Under the pieces are notes generated by a model. That model made no database searches. It had not been told where the DNA came from and was given only the letters and a program-made list of their open reading frames with translations. From NCBI GenBank assembly GCA_018815325.1, contig JAHIYE010000004.1:82591-146590 (forward strand): a DNA stretch of 64,000 nucleotides, in the 5' to 3' direction. The position numbers and the translations under genes are program-made. Within the stretch, counting starts at the first letter, position 1. Each line of letters begins with the position of its first letter. Positions 1 through 8,369 of the stretch are shown here, in pieces. Origin of the DNA: Gammaproteobacteria bacterium (lineage in GTDB: Bacteria > Pseudomonadota > Gammaproteobacteria > Burkholderiales > Burkholderiaceae_C).

Positions 1-1
1 C

Positions 2-727
2 CCTCTGGAAGCGCTCGAATTGCAGCAGTTGGTGCAGGGTGCCGCATTACAGTCCAGCCGCAGCAGTCCGTTCGAGGATGACCTGCGTGTGTGCCTCGAC
101 CTGATCAAAAGCCACGACCTGCAACAACTGCGCCGCTGGATGGGTCAGGCCTCACTGCGTCTGGGCTTGGCCCGCTTTGTCATTGAGTTGGTCAGTCCAC
201 TCAACACCCTGATTGGCGAAGCCTGGATGCGCTCGGAAATCCAAATTTACGAAGAACACATGTATACCGAATGCGTCACATCGGTTCTGCGCATTGCCAT
301 CAACAGCATCCCGGAATCCTCCGGACCGGAGCAGCCACGTGTCTTGCTGACCACTTTTTCGCAGGAACCGCATGGCCTGGGCCTGCTGATGGCCGAGACG
401 CTGCTCACACTGGAAGGTTGCCGCTGCATCTCTCTGGGTGTACAGACGCCCACCTCCGACATCGTGATGGCTGCAACCGTCAACCGCTCGGACATCGTCG
501 CCCTGAGCTTCAGCGCAAGCTTCAAGACCCACCGGGTTTTCCGCAGTCTGCAGGAACTGCGTGAACAACTGCCCCCTGGTATCCGGATCTGGGCCGGCGG
601 CGGCAACCCGGCATTGCGTCGCCTGTCCATGTCTGGCCTTGATCTGGTGCCCGGGCTGGAGCAGATCAAGCCCATGCTGGCCCAATGGCGCGCCGAGCAC
701 GCCACCCAGACACCTGGATCAGCCTGA
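2..727 (+). CDS. MerR-family regulator with cobalamin-binding domain, CarH/LitR type (5' end outside window)
   Basis: C-terminal part of a one-component regulator; the frame is open to the left edge, so the DNA-binding HTH lies upstream of the window. Numbering from the TTG at position 20, a helical cap domain holds a perfect Wx9EH signature (W69, E79, H80), followed by an ExHxxG motif (E116, H118, G121) at the start of a Rossmann-like B12-binding fold. In CarH/LitR photoreceptors these residues pack over and ligate adenosylcobalamin, and light breaks the tetramer and derepresses target genes. Many homologues have lost the residues; here they are intact. I infer a light- or B12-responsive repressor; targets are not visible in the window. 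Confidence 0.8.
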   Translation, partial: PLEALELQQLVQGAALQSSRSSPFEDDLRVCLDLIKSHDLQQLRRWMGQASLRLGLARFVIELVSPLNTLIGEAWMRSEIQIYEEHMYTECVTSVLRIAINSIPESSGPEQPRVLLTTFSQEPHGLGLLMAETLLTLEGCRCISLGVQTPTSDIVMAATVNRSDIVALSFSASFKTHRVFRSLQELREQLPPGIRIWAGGGNPALRRLSMSGLDLVPGLEQIKPMLAQWRAEHATQTPGSA

Positions 728-840
728 ACGTCTGCCGCCGCCAGGGCTGCAGAAGCATGTTTATCCGTGGCCTCCCATGAATCGGGGATGCGCAGTGGAC
801 TGAAAGCTTATAGATTCACATCTCCCTACAGGAGACACAC

Positions 841-1824
841 ATGAAAATAGCCTTCACGTCCTGCGCCAGCACCAACCTGGTACCTCAGCAGCCCATCTGG
901 GACGATATCCGCGCCAGTCAGCCCGACCATGTCGTGCTGCTGGGTGACAACTTCTACAACGATGTGCCCGATGTCGGCATGTCTGAATTACAGGCCATGG
1001 GCGACTGGGAATTCGCCGAACATCTGTTCGTGCGCTACCAGCAGCAACTCAACGAACCGCGTTTTCGCAAACTGGTGGCGGCGCCTGGCATCCGCTTGCA
1101 TGCGATCTGGGATGACCACGACTTCGCCTGGAACGATGCTGCCGGTGGTGCCATGCTGGCCAGCCATGCGCAGGTTGGCAAAGTGAAACTCAGCACGAGT
1201 TTCATGCGCGCATTCCGTCAGGCACTGGACAACAAGGACCTGGGCAGCTTTCCCAACTCGCCGGATGCGCCACAGTTGTGGCTTGACTACATGGCACCCA
1301 ACTTCGTGCCGCTTGGCGCGCAGTCGATTGCACTGGAAGATGATGGCCGAAGCTGGCTGCATCTGACCGATGGCCGAACCCTGCGCAAGAAACCCGAAAT
1401 ACTCGGCGCAGCCCAGCGGACCCAGTTGCAACAGGCCTTCAGCGCACATCCTGATGCGCTGCACATCATCGCCAGTGGCGTGACCTTCAGTCAGGGTGAT
1501 GGCTGGCACAAATACGCCACCGATCGCAACTGGCTGGCCCAGACGGCAGGTGATCATGCCTGGCTGATGCTCAGCGGTGACATCCACTCCAACGGACTGC
1601 TGGAACACAAGCTGTCGACCAAGGGCCGGCTGGTCGAAGCCACCGCCTCAGGCGCGGCCATTCACGCCTATCTCAATGGTCTCATCAAAGGCCCGGAGGT
1701 GCGCAACCACGGCATGCTGGAGATCGAATCGAACCATGTACTGGTTCGCCTGCTCTCCTTCAACAAGGTCGTGACCGAAGCTCGCTATGATCGCGCGCCA
1801 GGCGGTGAGCTGCGCGTGGCATGA
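841..1824 (+). CDS. PhoD-like metallophosphatase (alkaline phosphatase D family)
   Basis: A 327-residue calcineurin-like phosphoesterase of the PhoD group. Visible metal-site motifs are the N-terminal SCAS, GDNFYND near residue 36, WDDHDF near residue 91 and LSGDIHSN near residue 244, in the order expected for PhoD proteins. No signal peptide or Tat motif is present, so it is probably cytoplasmic, unlike classical secreted PhoD. The start ATG follows the purine-rich sequence CAGGAGACACAC. It stands alone, facing the convergent small gene at 1898-2197. The substrate (a phosphodiester or phosphomonoester) cannot be told from sequence. Confidence 0.85.
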   Translation: MKIAFTSCASTNLVPQQPIWDDIRASQPDHVVLLGDNFYNDVPDVGMSELQAMGDWEFAEHLFVRYQQQLNEPRFRKLVAAPGIRLHAIWDDHDFAWNDAAGGAMLASHAQVGKVKLSTSFMRAFRQALDNKDLGSFPNSPDAPQLWLDYMAPNFVPLGAQSIALEDDGRSWLHLTDGRTLRKKPEILGAAQRTQLQQAFSAHPDALHIIASGVTFSQGDGWHKYATDRNWLAQTAGDHAWLMLSGDIHSNGLLEHKLSTKGRLVEATASGAAIHAYLNGLIKGPEVRNHGMLEIESNHVLVRLLSFNKVVTEARYDRAPGGELRVA

Positions 1825-1841
1825 GACCGGGTCGACGGCAG

Positions 1842-1874
1842 CGACAAAACAAAAAGGCCGGCTACTGCCGGCCT
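1842..1874 (-). terminator. Rho-independent terminator for the minus-strand gene at 1898-2197
   Basis: Perfect 8-bp inverted repeat AGGCCGGC / GCCGGCCT with a 4-base loop (1855-1874). Read on the minus strand it is followed directly by TTTTTGTTTTG. The T-rich side points away from the gene ending at 1898. It also lies just after the stop at 1824 of the plus-strand phosphatase, but lacks a T-tract in that direction. Confidence 0.8.
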
Positions 1875-1897
1875 GCGTTGAGTAGCCACTGGCTGAC

Positions 1898-2197
1898 TCA
1901 GGCTTTCTCGTCCAGCAGTGAACCCATCATCTTTTTCTCGGTCTGGATGACCTTGAGACTCGCAACAAAGGCATAGCTGGCACTGCGTTGCTGCACCATA
2001 TCTTCGACCAGTGCATTGCCTGCCACATCGGCACGCCAGACATCGGCTTTCACACCGCCCTGAGGCTGCGATTGCTGAGTCACTTCCTGCCGGCGGAAAT
2101 TGCCGGTCTGCACGTTCGCGATATTGTGGGCAGACGAATCCAGACGCAGCATGGCTGCGTTCATTCCTGTTTGGGCGATGGCGGATGCGTTGTTCAT
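1898..2197 (-). CDS. Minimal flagellar basal-body rod-like protein (FlgB/FlgC/FlgG terminal helices only)
   Basis: A 99-residue protein whose N-terminus carries the rod/hook signature (HNIANVQTGNFRR around residues 23-35, compare ANNIANxxTxG). Its C-terminus (ASYAFVASLKVIQTEKKMM, about residues 74-92) resembles the terminal coiled-coil helix of FlgC, FlgE and FlgG. The two terminal helices are joined by only about 35 residues, so the D1 domain of true rod proteins is absent. No other flagellar gene is nearby. It may be a degenerate rod protein or a specialised short relative. The family resemblance is fairly secure; the function is unknown. Confidence 0.7.
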   Translation of the reverse strand: MNNASAIAQTGMNAAMLRLDSSAHNIANVQTGNFRRQEVTQQSQPQGGVKADVWRADVAGNALVEDMVQQRSASYAFVASLKVIQTEKKMMGSLLDEKA

Positions 2198-2552
2198 GAT
2201 GGCTGAAGGCCCAATTTACCAAAATTCACCCCGCAGGGCCACCGCCTTGACTTGCTTATTTGTAACAAAATGCCAATGCAGCCGAAAACACTGGGCCACA
2301 TGACAGGCTTTGTCAGCTTACAGAGAGCTGAAATGCGGCCTTTTGGCGACAAGGTCTTGCCCCACCAGTCAGCAGTTGGCAGGAGAAGCTGTTAACGTCA
2401 CCCGCCTTAGCCGCCGAATCAAGCACAAGAAGAAACGCCATGAATGCCAGCCGAAACCGCGCCCTGACGGCACCAGGCCATCGCCTCGCACACATACAGA
2501 ATTTTCCCGAAACGCTCAGCCTTCGCAAGTTGGTCCCTGAGGAGCCTCGCCC
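2198..2552. other. Intergenic region, no convincing gene
   Basis: About 355 bases between the divergent rod-like gene and the exporter. It must hold both promoters. The only open frame of any size (2310-2540, plus) is Arg/Lys/Pro-rich, lacks a good ribosome site and resembles nothing I know. A GAGGAG ribosome site for the next gene lies at 2539-2544. I see no clear operator or repeat. Confidence 0.5.
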
Positions 2553-3782
2553 ATGAATCCCGATGCCGACAAACTGTGGCGGGCGCCGCGTTGGGCGCTG
2601 GCCGCGCTGCTCGCCCTGCTGGGCATGGTGGGGCCCTTCTCCATCGACACCTACCTGCCAGCCTTCTCAGGCATCGCCGTCTCGCTGGGCGCCACACCGG
2701 TGGAGATGCAGCAGACGCTGTCGGCCTACCTGTTCGGTTTTGCCTTCATGAACCTGTTTCATGGCGCGCTGTCCGACAGCATCGGACGGCGCCCTGTGGT
2801 GCTTTGGGGCCTGGCCGTGTTCACGCTGGCCTCAGCCGGTTGCGCGCTGTCGCAGAGCATCGGTCAGCTCGTGTTCTTCCGTGCACTGCAGGGGCTGTCT
2901 ACCGGTGCCGGCATTGTGGTGTCGCGTGCTGTGATTCGCGACATGTTCCCTCCCACCCAGGCCCAGAAGGTCATGAGCCAGGTGACCATTTATTTCGGCG
3001 TGGCACCGGCGATCGCGCCCATCATCGGTGGCTGGCTGTTCGTCCACCTGGGCTGGCACAGCGTGTTCTGGTTCCTGACTGCGGTTGGCGTGCTGCTGTG
3101 GGGTGCCAATTACAAGCTGCTGCCCGAGACCCTGCATCTGACGCAGCGGCAGCCTTTCAATGTGCAGCACCTGATGCGTGGTTATTGGCAACTGGGTACC
3201 AACCCGCGCTTCATGCTGCTGGCCCTGGCCAGCGGCGTGCCGTTCAACGGCATGTTTCTCTACGTGCTGGCGGCACCGGCGTTTCTGGGGGAGTTGCTTG
3301 CGCTGGAGCCTACTGAGTTCTTCTGGTTCTTCATGCTGACCATCGCTGGCATCATGCTGGGAGCATGGCTCAGCGGCCGGCTGGCCGGCAGGATAGCGCC
3401 CAAGCGCCAAATCCGCCACGGCTTTGTCATCATGCTGAGTGTCTCGGTGCTCAACGTTGCCGCCAACCTGTTGATTGCGCCACACGTGTCCTGGTCAATG
3501 CTGCCGATTGCGATTTTTGCCTTTGGCTGGGCCCTCATGGTGCCGGTGATCACCCTGCTGCTGCTGGACCAGCACCCTGATCGACGCGGCATGGCATCGT
3601 CCCTGCAAGCCTTCATCGGCTCAGTCGCCAACGGTGTGGTGGCCGGCGTACTGGCACCCCTCGTCATGCATTCGGGCCTGTGGCTGGCCATCGCCTCATT
3701 GCTGATGATGTGTGTGGGACTTGTTTCCTGGCTCTATCTGCATCACCGCTGGCCGGAGATCGGCCAGACAGCCCATCACTGA
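2553..3782 (+). CDS. Bcr/CflA-family drug efflux MFS transporter
   Basis: A 409-residue inner-membrane major facilitator with about 12 hydrophobic segments. The first segment contains FSIDTYLPAF, typical of the Bcr/CflA (DHA1) group, and the loop between TM2 and TM3 holds an MFS motif A, GALSDSIGRRPV (residues about 70-81). A GAGGAG ribosome site lies 9 bases before the ATG. Proteins of this group export bicyclomycin, sulfonamides, chloramphenicol or dipeptides by proton antiport; the substrate here is unknown. It faces the convergent dusC gene with only 2 bases between the stops. Confidence 0.88.
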   Translation: MNPDADKLWRAPRWALAALLALLGMVGPFSIDTYLPAFSGIAVSLGATPVEMQQTLSAYLFGFAFMNLFHGALSDSIGRRPVVLWGLAVFTLASAGCALSQSIGQLVFFRALQGLSTGAGIVVSRAVIRDMFPPTQAQKVMSQVTIYFGVAPAIAPIIGGWLFVHLGWHSVFWFLTAVGVLLWGANYKLLPETLHLTQRQPFNVQHLMRGYWQLGTNPRFMLLALASGVPFNGMFLYVLAAPAFLGELLALEPTEFFWFFMLTIAGIMLGAWLSGRLAGRIAPKRQIRHGFVIMLSVSVLNVAANLLIAPHVSWSMLPIAIFAFGWALMVPVITLLLLDQHPDRRGMASSLQAFIGSVANGVVAGVLAPLVMHSGLWLAIASLLMMCVGLVSWLYLHHRWPEIGQTAHH

Positions 3783-3784
3783 AC

Positions 3785-4744
3785 TCAGCAGGCTTGAAAG
3801 AACTGCGGCCTGACGAGCGCCGGATCGTGCAGGGTGCGTACGGCCATATAGGCCTCTTGCGCCTCCGGGTAGCGGCGGCGCAGGTAATTGAGCCACTGCT
3901 TGAGCCGACCAGTTTGCTGCCTGGGCTCAAGATGGGTGCACACGAGTTGCCAGAAGCTGCCCAGGTGCGGCAGCAGGGTTGACCAGTTCACCGAAGCCGG
4001 CGTATCAGCGCCAGCCGCCGCCCGGTCATGCGCAAGGATGGCCAGCGCCAGGCCCGGGTCGCTCACGATGCCGCGCCCCAGCATCAGGTCATGGCAACCT
4101 GAGGCCTCGCGGCAGCGCAAGGCATCTTCCACGCTCCAGATTTCACCGTTGGCGATCAACGGAATGTTGACCTGACGACGCAGATCCTGGATGCGATCCC
4201 AGTACGCGGGGGGACGGTAACCATCGGCCCGGGTACGCGCATGCACCACCAGTTCGCAGGCCCCCGCCTCCGCCATGGCCAGCGCACACGCTTCGGCCCG
4301 TGCATCGTCGTTGAAGCCGAGACGCATCTTGGCCGACACGGGCATGTGGGCCGGCACCGCACGACGCACCGCCGCGACGATCTGGCCAATGAGTTCGGGC
4401 TCGTCCAGCAGCGCGGCTCCTCCCCGATGCCGGTTCACGGTCTTGGCCGGGCAACCGAAATTGAGGTCAATCCCCTCCGGCCCGAGCTCAGCCAGCCGCG
4501 CTGCGTTCTCGGCCAGACAAACCGGGTCGGAGCCCAGCAGTTGTGCGCGCACCGGCACGCCTGCCGGGGTGCGTCCGCCATTGAGCAACTCAGGCACATA
4601 GCGGATGAACACGCGATCAGGCAACAAGGTGTCGGTGATGCGGATGAACTCGGATACGCAACGGTCGATCCCGCCCACGCGCGTGAGGATGTCACGTAGT
4701 GTGAAGTCAAGCAGCCCTTCCATGGGCGCGAGCAGGATGGTCAT
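3785..4744 (-). CDS. dusC: tRNA-dihydrouridine(16) synthase DusC
   Basis: A 319-residue FMN-dependent TIM-barrel enzyme that reduces uridine to dihydrouridine in tRNA. It begins with the FMN-binding segment LLAPMEGLLD. The catalytic Cys lies in LNFGCPAKTVNRHRGGAAL (about residues 94-112), and the His of VHAR and the phosphate-binding IANGEIWS segment follow in order. The length and the early MEG(L/V)xD motif fit the DusC subgroup (U16) better than DusA or DusB. It is a single gene that ends against the exporter. Confidence 0.88.
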   Translation of the reverse strand: MTILLAPMEGLLDFTLRDILTRVGGIDRCVSEFIRITDTLLPDRVFIRYVPELLNGGRTPAGVPVRAQLLGSDPVCLAENAARLAELGPEGIDLNFGCPAKTVNRHRGGAALLDEPELIGQIVAAVRRAVPAHMPVSAKMRLGFNDDARAEACALAMAEAGACELVVHARTRADGYRPPAYWDRIQDLRRQVNIPLIANGEIWSVEDALRCREASGCHDLMLGRGIVSDPGLALAILAHDRAAAGADTPASVNWSTLLPHLGSFWQLVCTHLEPRQQTGRLKQWLNYLRRRYPEAQEAYMAVRTLHDPALVRPQFFQAC

Positions 4745-4849
4745 GCCGGCAAGGTGTTCAAGTGGGGAAAGCTGCGGGCTCTCGGCCCGGAGCGCAGGCC
4801 CTATTGTCGCCGCAGCACGAAAAGTGCGCAGTGACGCTTCGTCTGAAGA

Positions 4850-6958
4850 TCAGTCCATGGCGGCCACAATGCGCTCGGCCGTGATCGGCAGGTCACGCAC
4901 ACGCACGCCCAGCGCATGGAACACAGCATTGCCTATGGCGGCTGCGGTGGGTCCGAGCGAGGCCTCCCCTGCGCCCAGTGAACGCTCTGAAGAGTCGATC
5001 AGAGCAACTTCCACGGCAGGCACCTCGGTGAACCGCAGGATGGGATAGTGCTCCCAGGCATCACTGGTGATGCGGGTGTCGTCAAACCGCACCGCCTCCT
5101 TGAGCGTCCAGCTCAGGGCCTGTAGCGCACCGCCCTCGATCTGGTTGATCACTCCATCGGGGTTGATGACCCGCCCCACATCCACGGCAATGCACAGTCG
5201 CGTCACGCGGATGTCCTGTCCGGCATCGATTTCGGCCACCACCGCGCACCAGGCGCCGGTGTTCTTGTAGCGCGCAAAGCCGATACCGTGGCCCTGCCCC
5301 TCACGCGGCTGCCACGCAGCCCAGTTCGACAGCTGGAGCACGCGCTCGATGACGGCCCGAGCCCGCTGATCCCCGAGGTAGCGCAAACGAAACGCCGCCG
5401 GGTCCTGACCGCTGGCATGGGCAATTTCATCGAGAAAGGACTCGGCCGCAAACACATTGCCCACGGCACCCAGCGCACGCAGCGCCGAGGTACGCAACGG
5501 CATGTTCAGCACGCGATGGCAGGTGATCTGCCAGGCCTCGAAGTCGTAGCCCGGAATCGCATTGCGCTCGGCCCCACCCCCACTGGCCAGCGGCATGTTG
5601 ATGGCCAGCGGCGCCTCGAACGGGTTTTGCAAGTAGGCAGCACCCAGCAGTGCGGGTGTGGGCGCACGTCCAGGGCGGGTCGAGTGACCATTGCTCCACA
5701 CACTGTGGCGCCAGTCGATTATCTGGCCGGCATCGTCGAGATCAGCCTCCAGCTCCATGGCCATAGCGGGCCCCAGCGGCGACCAGCTCAACTCATCGCT
5801 GCGTGACCACTGCACGCGCACCGGCCGCCCCGGCACCGCGTGCGCCAGCCAGGCAGCATCGAAGGCCACGTCATCAGCCGCGTTATGGCCGTAGCAGCCA
5901 GCGCCCTCCACGTGCTGTACCACAACAGCGTCCTCCGGCAGGCTGAACGCCAGAGCCAGATCGCGACGCAGGTTGAAGATGCCCTGGCTGTGACTCCAGA
6001 CATTGAGTTGCCCGCCATCCCAGCGTGCCAGCGCACAGGACGGCGCGATCGAGCCATGGGCGATAAAGGGCTTGGAATAAGCAGCCTTGATCGTGCGTGC
6101 CACATCTGCCGCGCTGACACGCGGCTTGTGATCCACCGTACTCGTATCCAGAGGCTGCTGCTTGAGCCATGAAGGCATCGCCTGCATGGCGGGTAGTCTG
6201 GCGACTTCATGCCACTGTGCTGCCTGTACGAGTTGGCCGTGTGCGGCATCAGCTTGTGCGACGCTGTCGGCGATCACGCCCAGCAGGCTGCCGTCACGCA
6301 GTACCGTCACCACGCCACTGGCCCGGGTGGCAGGTCCCGCGTCCACTTCCAGCAGGCTGGCCCCTTGAGAGGCTGGCCGGACAATCCGGCCATGCAGCAA
6401 GCCAGGCAGGTCCAGATCCTGGATGTAGCGTGGCAAACCAAAAATCTTGTCCGGCAGATCGCTGCGCGGCGCCGACTGGCCTGCCGCAGCCAATGGCATC
6501 GCCTCCCCAGAAGCAGGCGAGAGTCCGGCCGCCGACCGCTGCAGCGCGTCAGCCTGCACCGCCCAATCCCAGTAACTCGTGTGACGGCCATCGGGTGCCC
6601 ACGCCACACCGGCCTGCACACGCAGAACCTCAGGCGTCAACCCCCATTGCTGGGCCATGTCCTGCAGAAACAGCATACGCACTTCGGTACACACCTGTCG
6701 CAAGGCCGCACCCGACTCCTGCACCGACATGCTGCCCGACGTGACAGCCTCGTCCGGGCTGTGCGCCGTATTGGCGGCCCGCATGCGCACACTGTCCAGT
6801 GGCACACCCAACTCATCAGCCACGATCTGGGCCAGCGCCGTCAGGATGCCCTGGCCGATCTCTACCTTGCCGGAACGGACCTCAACGGTCTGCGGGGCGA
6901 CGAAGCCCAGCCAGCGGCCAAGCAGGGGATTACGCTGAAGGCTAGCGGGCAATGCCAT
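4850..6958 (-). CDS. Molybdopterin-binding large subunit of a xanthine dehydrogenase/aldehyde oxidase-family hydroxylase
   Basis: A 702-residue catalytic subunit starting with ATG at 6958; its start overlaps the 3' end of the 2Fe-2S gene by 17 bases, so the two are translationally coupled. The N-terminus (SLQRNPLLGRW, then GKVEIGQGILTALAQI) matches the IorB/nicotinate-dehydrogenase type, where the large subunit holds all the Mo-pterin domains. Near the C-terminus GAGEASLGPTAAAIGNA carries the expected active-site Glu. No cytochrome c or FAD subunit is encoded next to it, so the electron acceptor is not evident. The substrate is probably an aldehyde or N-heterocycle. The open frame extends upstream, but that part is the small-subunit gene in another frame. 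Confidence 0.85.
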   Translation of the reverse strand: MALPASLQRNPLLGRWLGFVAPQTVEVRSGKVEIGQGILTALAQIVADELGVPLDSVRMRAANTAHSPDEAVTSGSMSVQESGAALRQVCTEVRMLFLQDMAQQWGLTPEVLRVQAGVAWAPDGRHTSYWDWAVQADALQRSAAGLSPASGEAMPLAAAGQSAPRSDLPDKIFGLPRYIQDLDLPGLLHGRIVRPASQGASLLEVDAGPATRASGVVTVLRDGSLLGVIADSVAQADAAHGQLVQAAQWHEVARLPAMQAMPSWLKQQPLDTSTVDHKPRVSAADVARTIKAAYSKPFIAHGSIAPSCALARWDGGQLNVWSHSQGIFNLRRDLALAFSLPEDAVVVQHVEGAGCYGHNAADDVAFDAAWLAHAVPGRPVRVQWSRSDELSWSPLGPAMAMELEADLDDAGQIIDWRHSVWSNGHSTRPGRAPTPALLGAAYLQNPFEAPLAINMPLASGGGAERNAIPGYDFEAWQITCHRVLNMPLRTSALRALGAVGNVFAAESFLDEIAHASGQDPAAFRLRYLGDQRARAVIERVLQLSNWAAWQPREGQGHGIGFARYKNTGAWCAVVAEIDAGQDIRVTRLCIAVDVGRVINPDGVINQIEGGALQALSWTLKEAVRFDDTRITSDAWEHYPILRFTEVPAVEVALIDSSERSLGAGEASLGPTAAAIGNAVFHALGVRVRDLPITAERIVAAMD

Positions 6959-7469
6959 GGGAGTTCCGGTTGATGTCTTCCGCTGCGCGCAGTACGGCAC
7001 GCACGATGCGGTTGTGCGTGCCACAGCGGCACAGGTGGCCGTCGAGTGCACTGCGCACCTCGTCAGCGGTAGGTTGCGGTTTGCGTTGCAGCAGCGCCGC
7101 TGCACTGACCAGCATGCCGGAGGTGCAAAATCCGCATTGCGCCGCCTGCTCTGCCAGAAATGCGGTCTGCAGGGGATGCGGATTGCTGGGACTGCCAAGC
7201 CCTTCGAGCGTCACAACGGATTTCTGCTCCACAGCCCACATGGGTGTGTCGCACGAGGCCACGCTGCGACCATCCACCAGCACATGACAGGCGCCGCACT
7301 GGTTGGCACCGCAGCCAAAGCGTACGCCCTTGAGCCCCAAGTTGTCCCGCAAGACATCCAGCAGGCGCGCTTTGCCATTGACCTCAAGCTTCTGCTGCCG
7401 CCCATTGATCCGGACATTCACTGTCGTGGTGGGTGTGGAGGGTGCCTGTCCCGTATTGCCTTGCGTCAT
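6942..7469 (-). CDS. 2Fe-2S subunit of the molybdenum hydroxylase
   Basis: A 175-residue electron-transfer subunit. A plant-type ferredoxin domain holds GCGANQCGACHVLVDG and a further Cys in VASC. A C-terminal helical domain holds QCGFCTSGM and HLCRCGTHNRI. All eight Cys for two [2Fe-2S] clusters are present. The first 16 residues are Thr/Pro-rich and not part of the domain. It is the first gene of a two-gene operon with the large subunit and is divergent from the class II aldolase. It passes electrons from the Mo site to an unidentified acceptor. Confidence 0.92.
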   Translation of the reverse strand: MTQGNTGQAPSTPTTTVNVRINGRQQKLEVNGKARLLDVLRDNLGLKGVRFGCGANQCGACHVLVDGRSVASCDTPMWAVEQKSVVTLEGLGSPSNPHPLQTAFLAEQAAQCGFCTSGMLVSAAALLQRKPQPTADEVRSALDGHLCRCGTHNRIVRAVLRAAEDINRNSHGIAR

Positions 7470-7605
7470 AGGTCTTGCATTATGAAGTTGTCGTCAGCTG
7501 CCTGCGTCAGTAGAAACGCGGATGTCCTGTGCACTTTATCGCTGTCTGAATTAAAGTCGACCTCATACACTTCATACACCTCATAAAAATCAGGAGCACC
7601 CAGCC
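7470..7605. promoter_or_regulatory. Divergent promoter region, Mo-hydroxylase / class II aldolase
   Basis: The 136 bases between two divergent starts hold both promoters. An AGGAGCACCC ribosome site precedes the aldolase ATG at 7606. Short direct repeats (CTCATACACTTCATACACCTCAT, written here in two parts: CTCATACACTT and CATACACCTCAT, near 7562-7583) could be a regulator site, but I cannot assign a protein. Confidence 0.4.
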
Positions 7606-8364
7606 ATGAACATTGCCTCCCTCAAAGAAGTCGTCAGCGCCGAAGAGTGGCAGCTGCGCGTAGACCTTGCGGCCTGCTACCGTCTGGTGGCGCTGTATGG
7701 CTGGAGCGACCTCGTGTTCACCCACATCAGCGCACGCGTGCCAGGGCCTGAGCATCACTTCCTCATCAACCCCTATGGCCTGATGTTCGACGAGATCACG
7801 GCCTCCTCGCTGATCAAGGTTGATCAGCACTGCAACAAGGTTCTTGATTCGCCTTTCCCCGTCAACCCGGCCGGCTTCGTGATCCACAGCGCGGTACACG
7901 AAGCACGCGAGGACATCGTCTGTGTGCTGCACACCCACACCCGCGCAGGTGTCGCCGTCAGTGCCCAGAAATGCGGCATCCTGCCGATCTCGCAGCAGTC
8001 CACCTTCATCCTGAGCTCGCTGGCCTACCATGACTACGAAGGCGTGGCCTTCCGCGACGACGAGAAGCCGCGCCTGCAAAAAGACCTGGGCAGTGCCCGT
8101 AATCTGGTGCTGCGCAACCATGGCCTGCTTACTGTGGGCAAGACCATCGCCGACGCTTTCCTCGCGATGTACCGACTGGAGAGCACCTGTCAGATCCAGG
8201 TTAGCGCGCAGGCGGGTGGCGAGTTGATCCACTACGGCGAGGAGCTCTACAAGGGAGATGATCCCTCAGCCCAGTACAGCCGCACGGGCGGTGTGCCCGG
8301 TGCTTTCGTGTGGCCTTCCCTGCTGCGCAAGCTCGACCGCATCGATACGAACTACAAGAACTAG
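7606..8364 (+). CDS. Class II aldolase/adducin-family protein
   Basis: A 252-residue protein of the fuculose-aldolase/adducin fold. Zinc-ligand motifs are LHTHTRAG (about residues 108-115) and LRNHGLLTVG (about 168-177). Two-protein relatives include aldolases, epimerases and decarboxylases, and many catabolic-cluster members are of unknown activity. Five bases separate its stop from the MaoC-like gene, so the two are co-transcribed. In this setting a retro-aldol cleavage or decarboxylation of a hydroxy- or keto-acid is plausible, but that is inference. Confidence 0.85.
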   Translation: MNIASLKEVVSAEEWQLRVDLAACYRLVALYGWSDLVFTHISARVPGPEHHFLINPYGLMFDEITASSLIKVDQHCNKVLDSPFPVNPAGFVIHSAVHEAREDIVCVLHTHTRAGVAVSAQKCGILPISQQSTFILSSLAYHDYEGVAFRDDEKPRLQKDLGSARNLVLRNHGLLTVGKTIADAFLAMYRLESTCQIQVSAQAGGELIHYGEELYKGDDPSAQYSRTGGVPGAFVWPSLLRKLDRIDTNYKN

Positions 8365-8369
8365 ACACC

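Noticed and set aside
2310..2540. 76-codon frame in the gap before the exporter
   Set aside because: Weak start, Arg/Pro/Thr-rich low-complexity product, no conserved features; more likely the promoter region.
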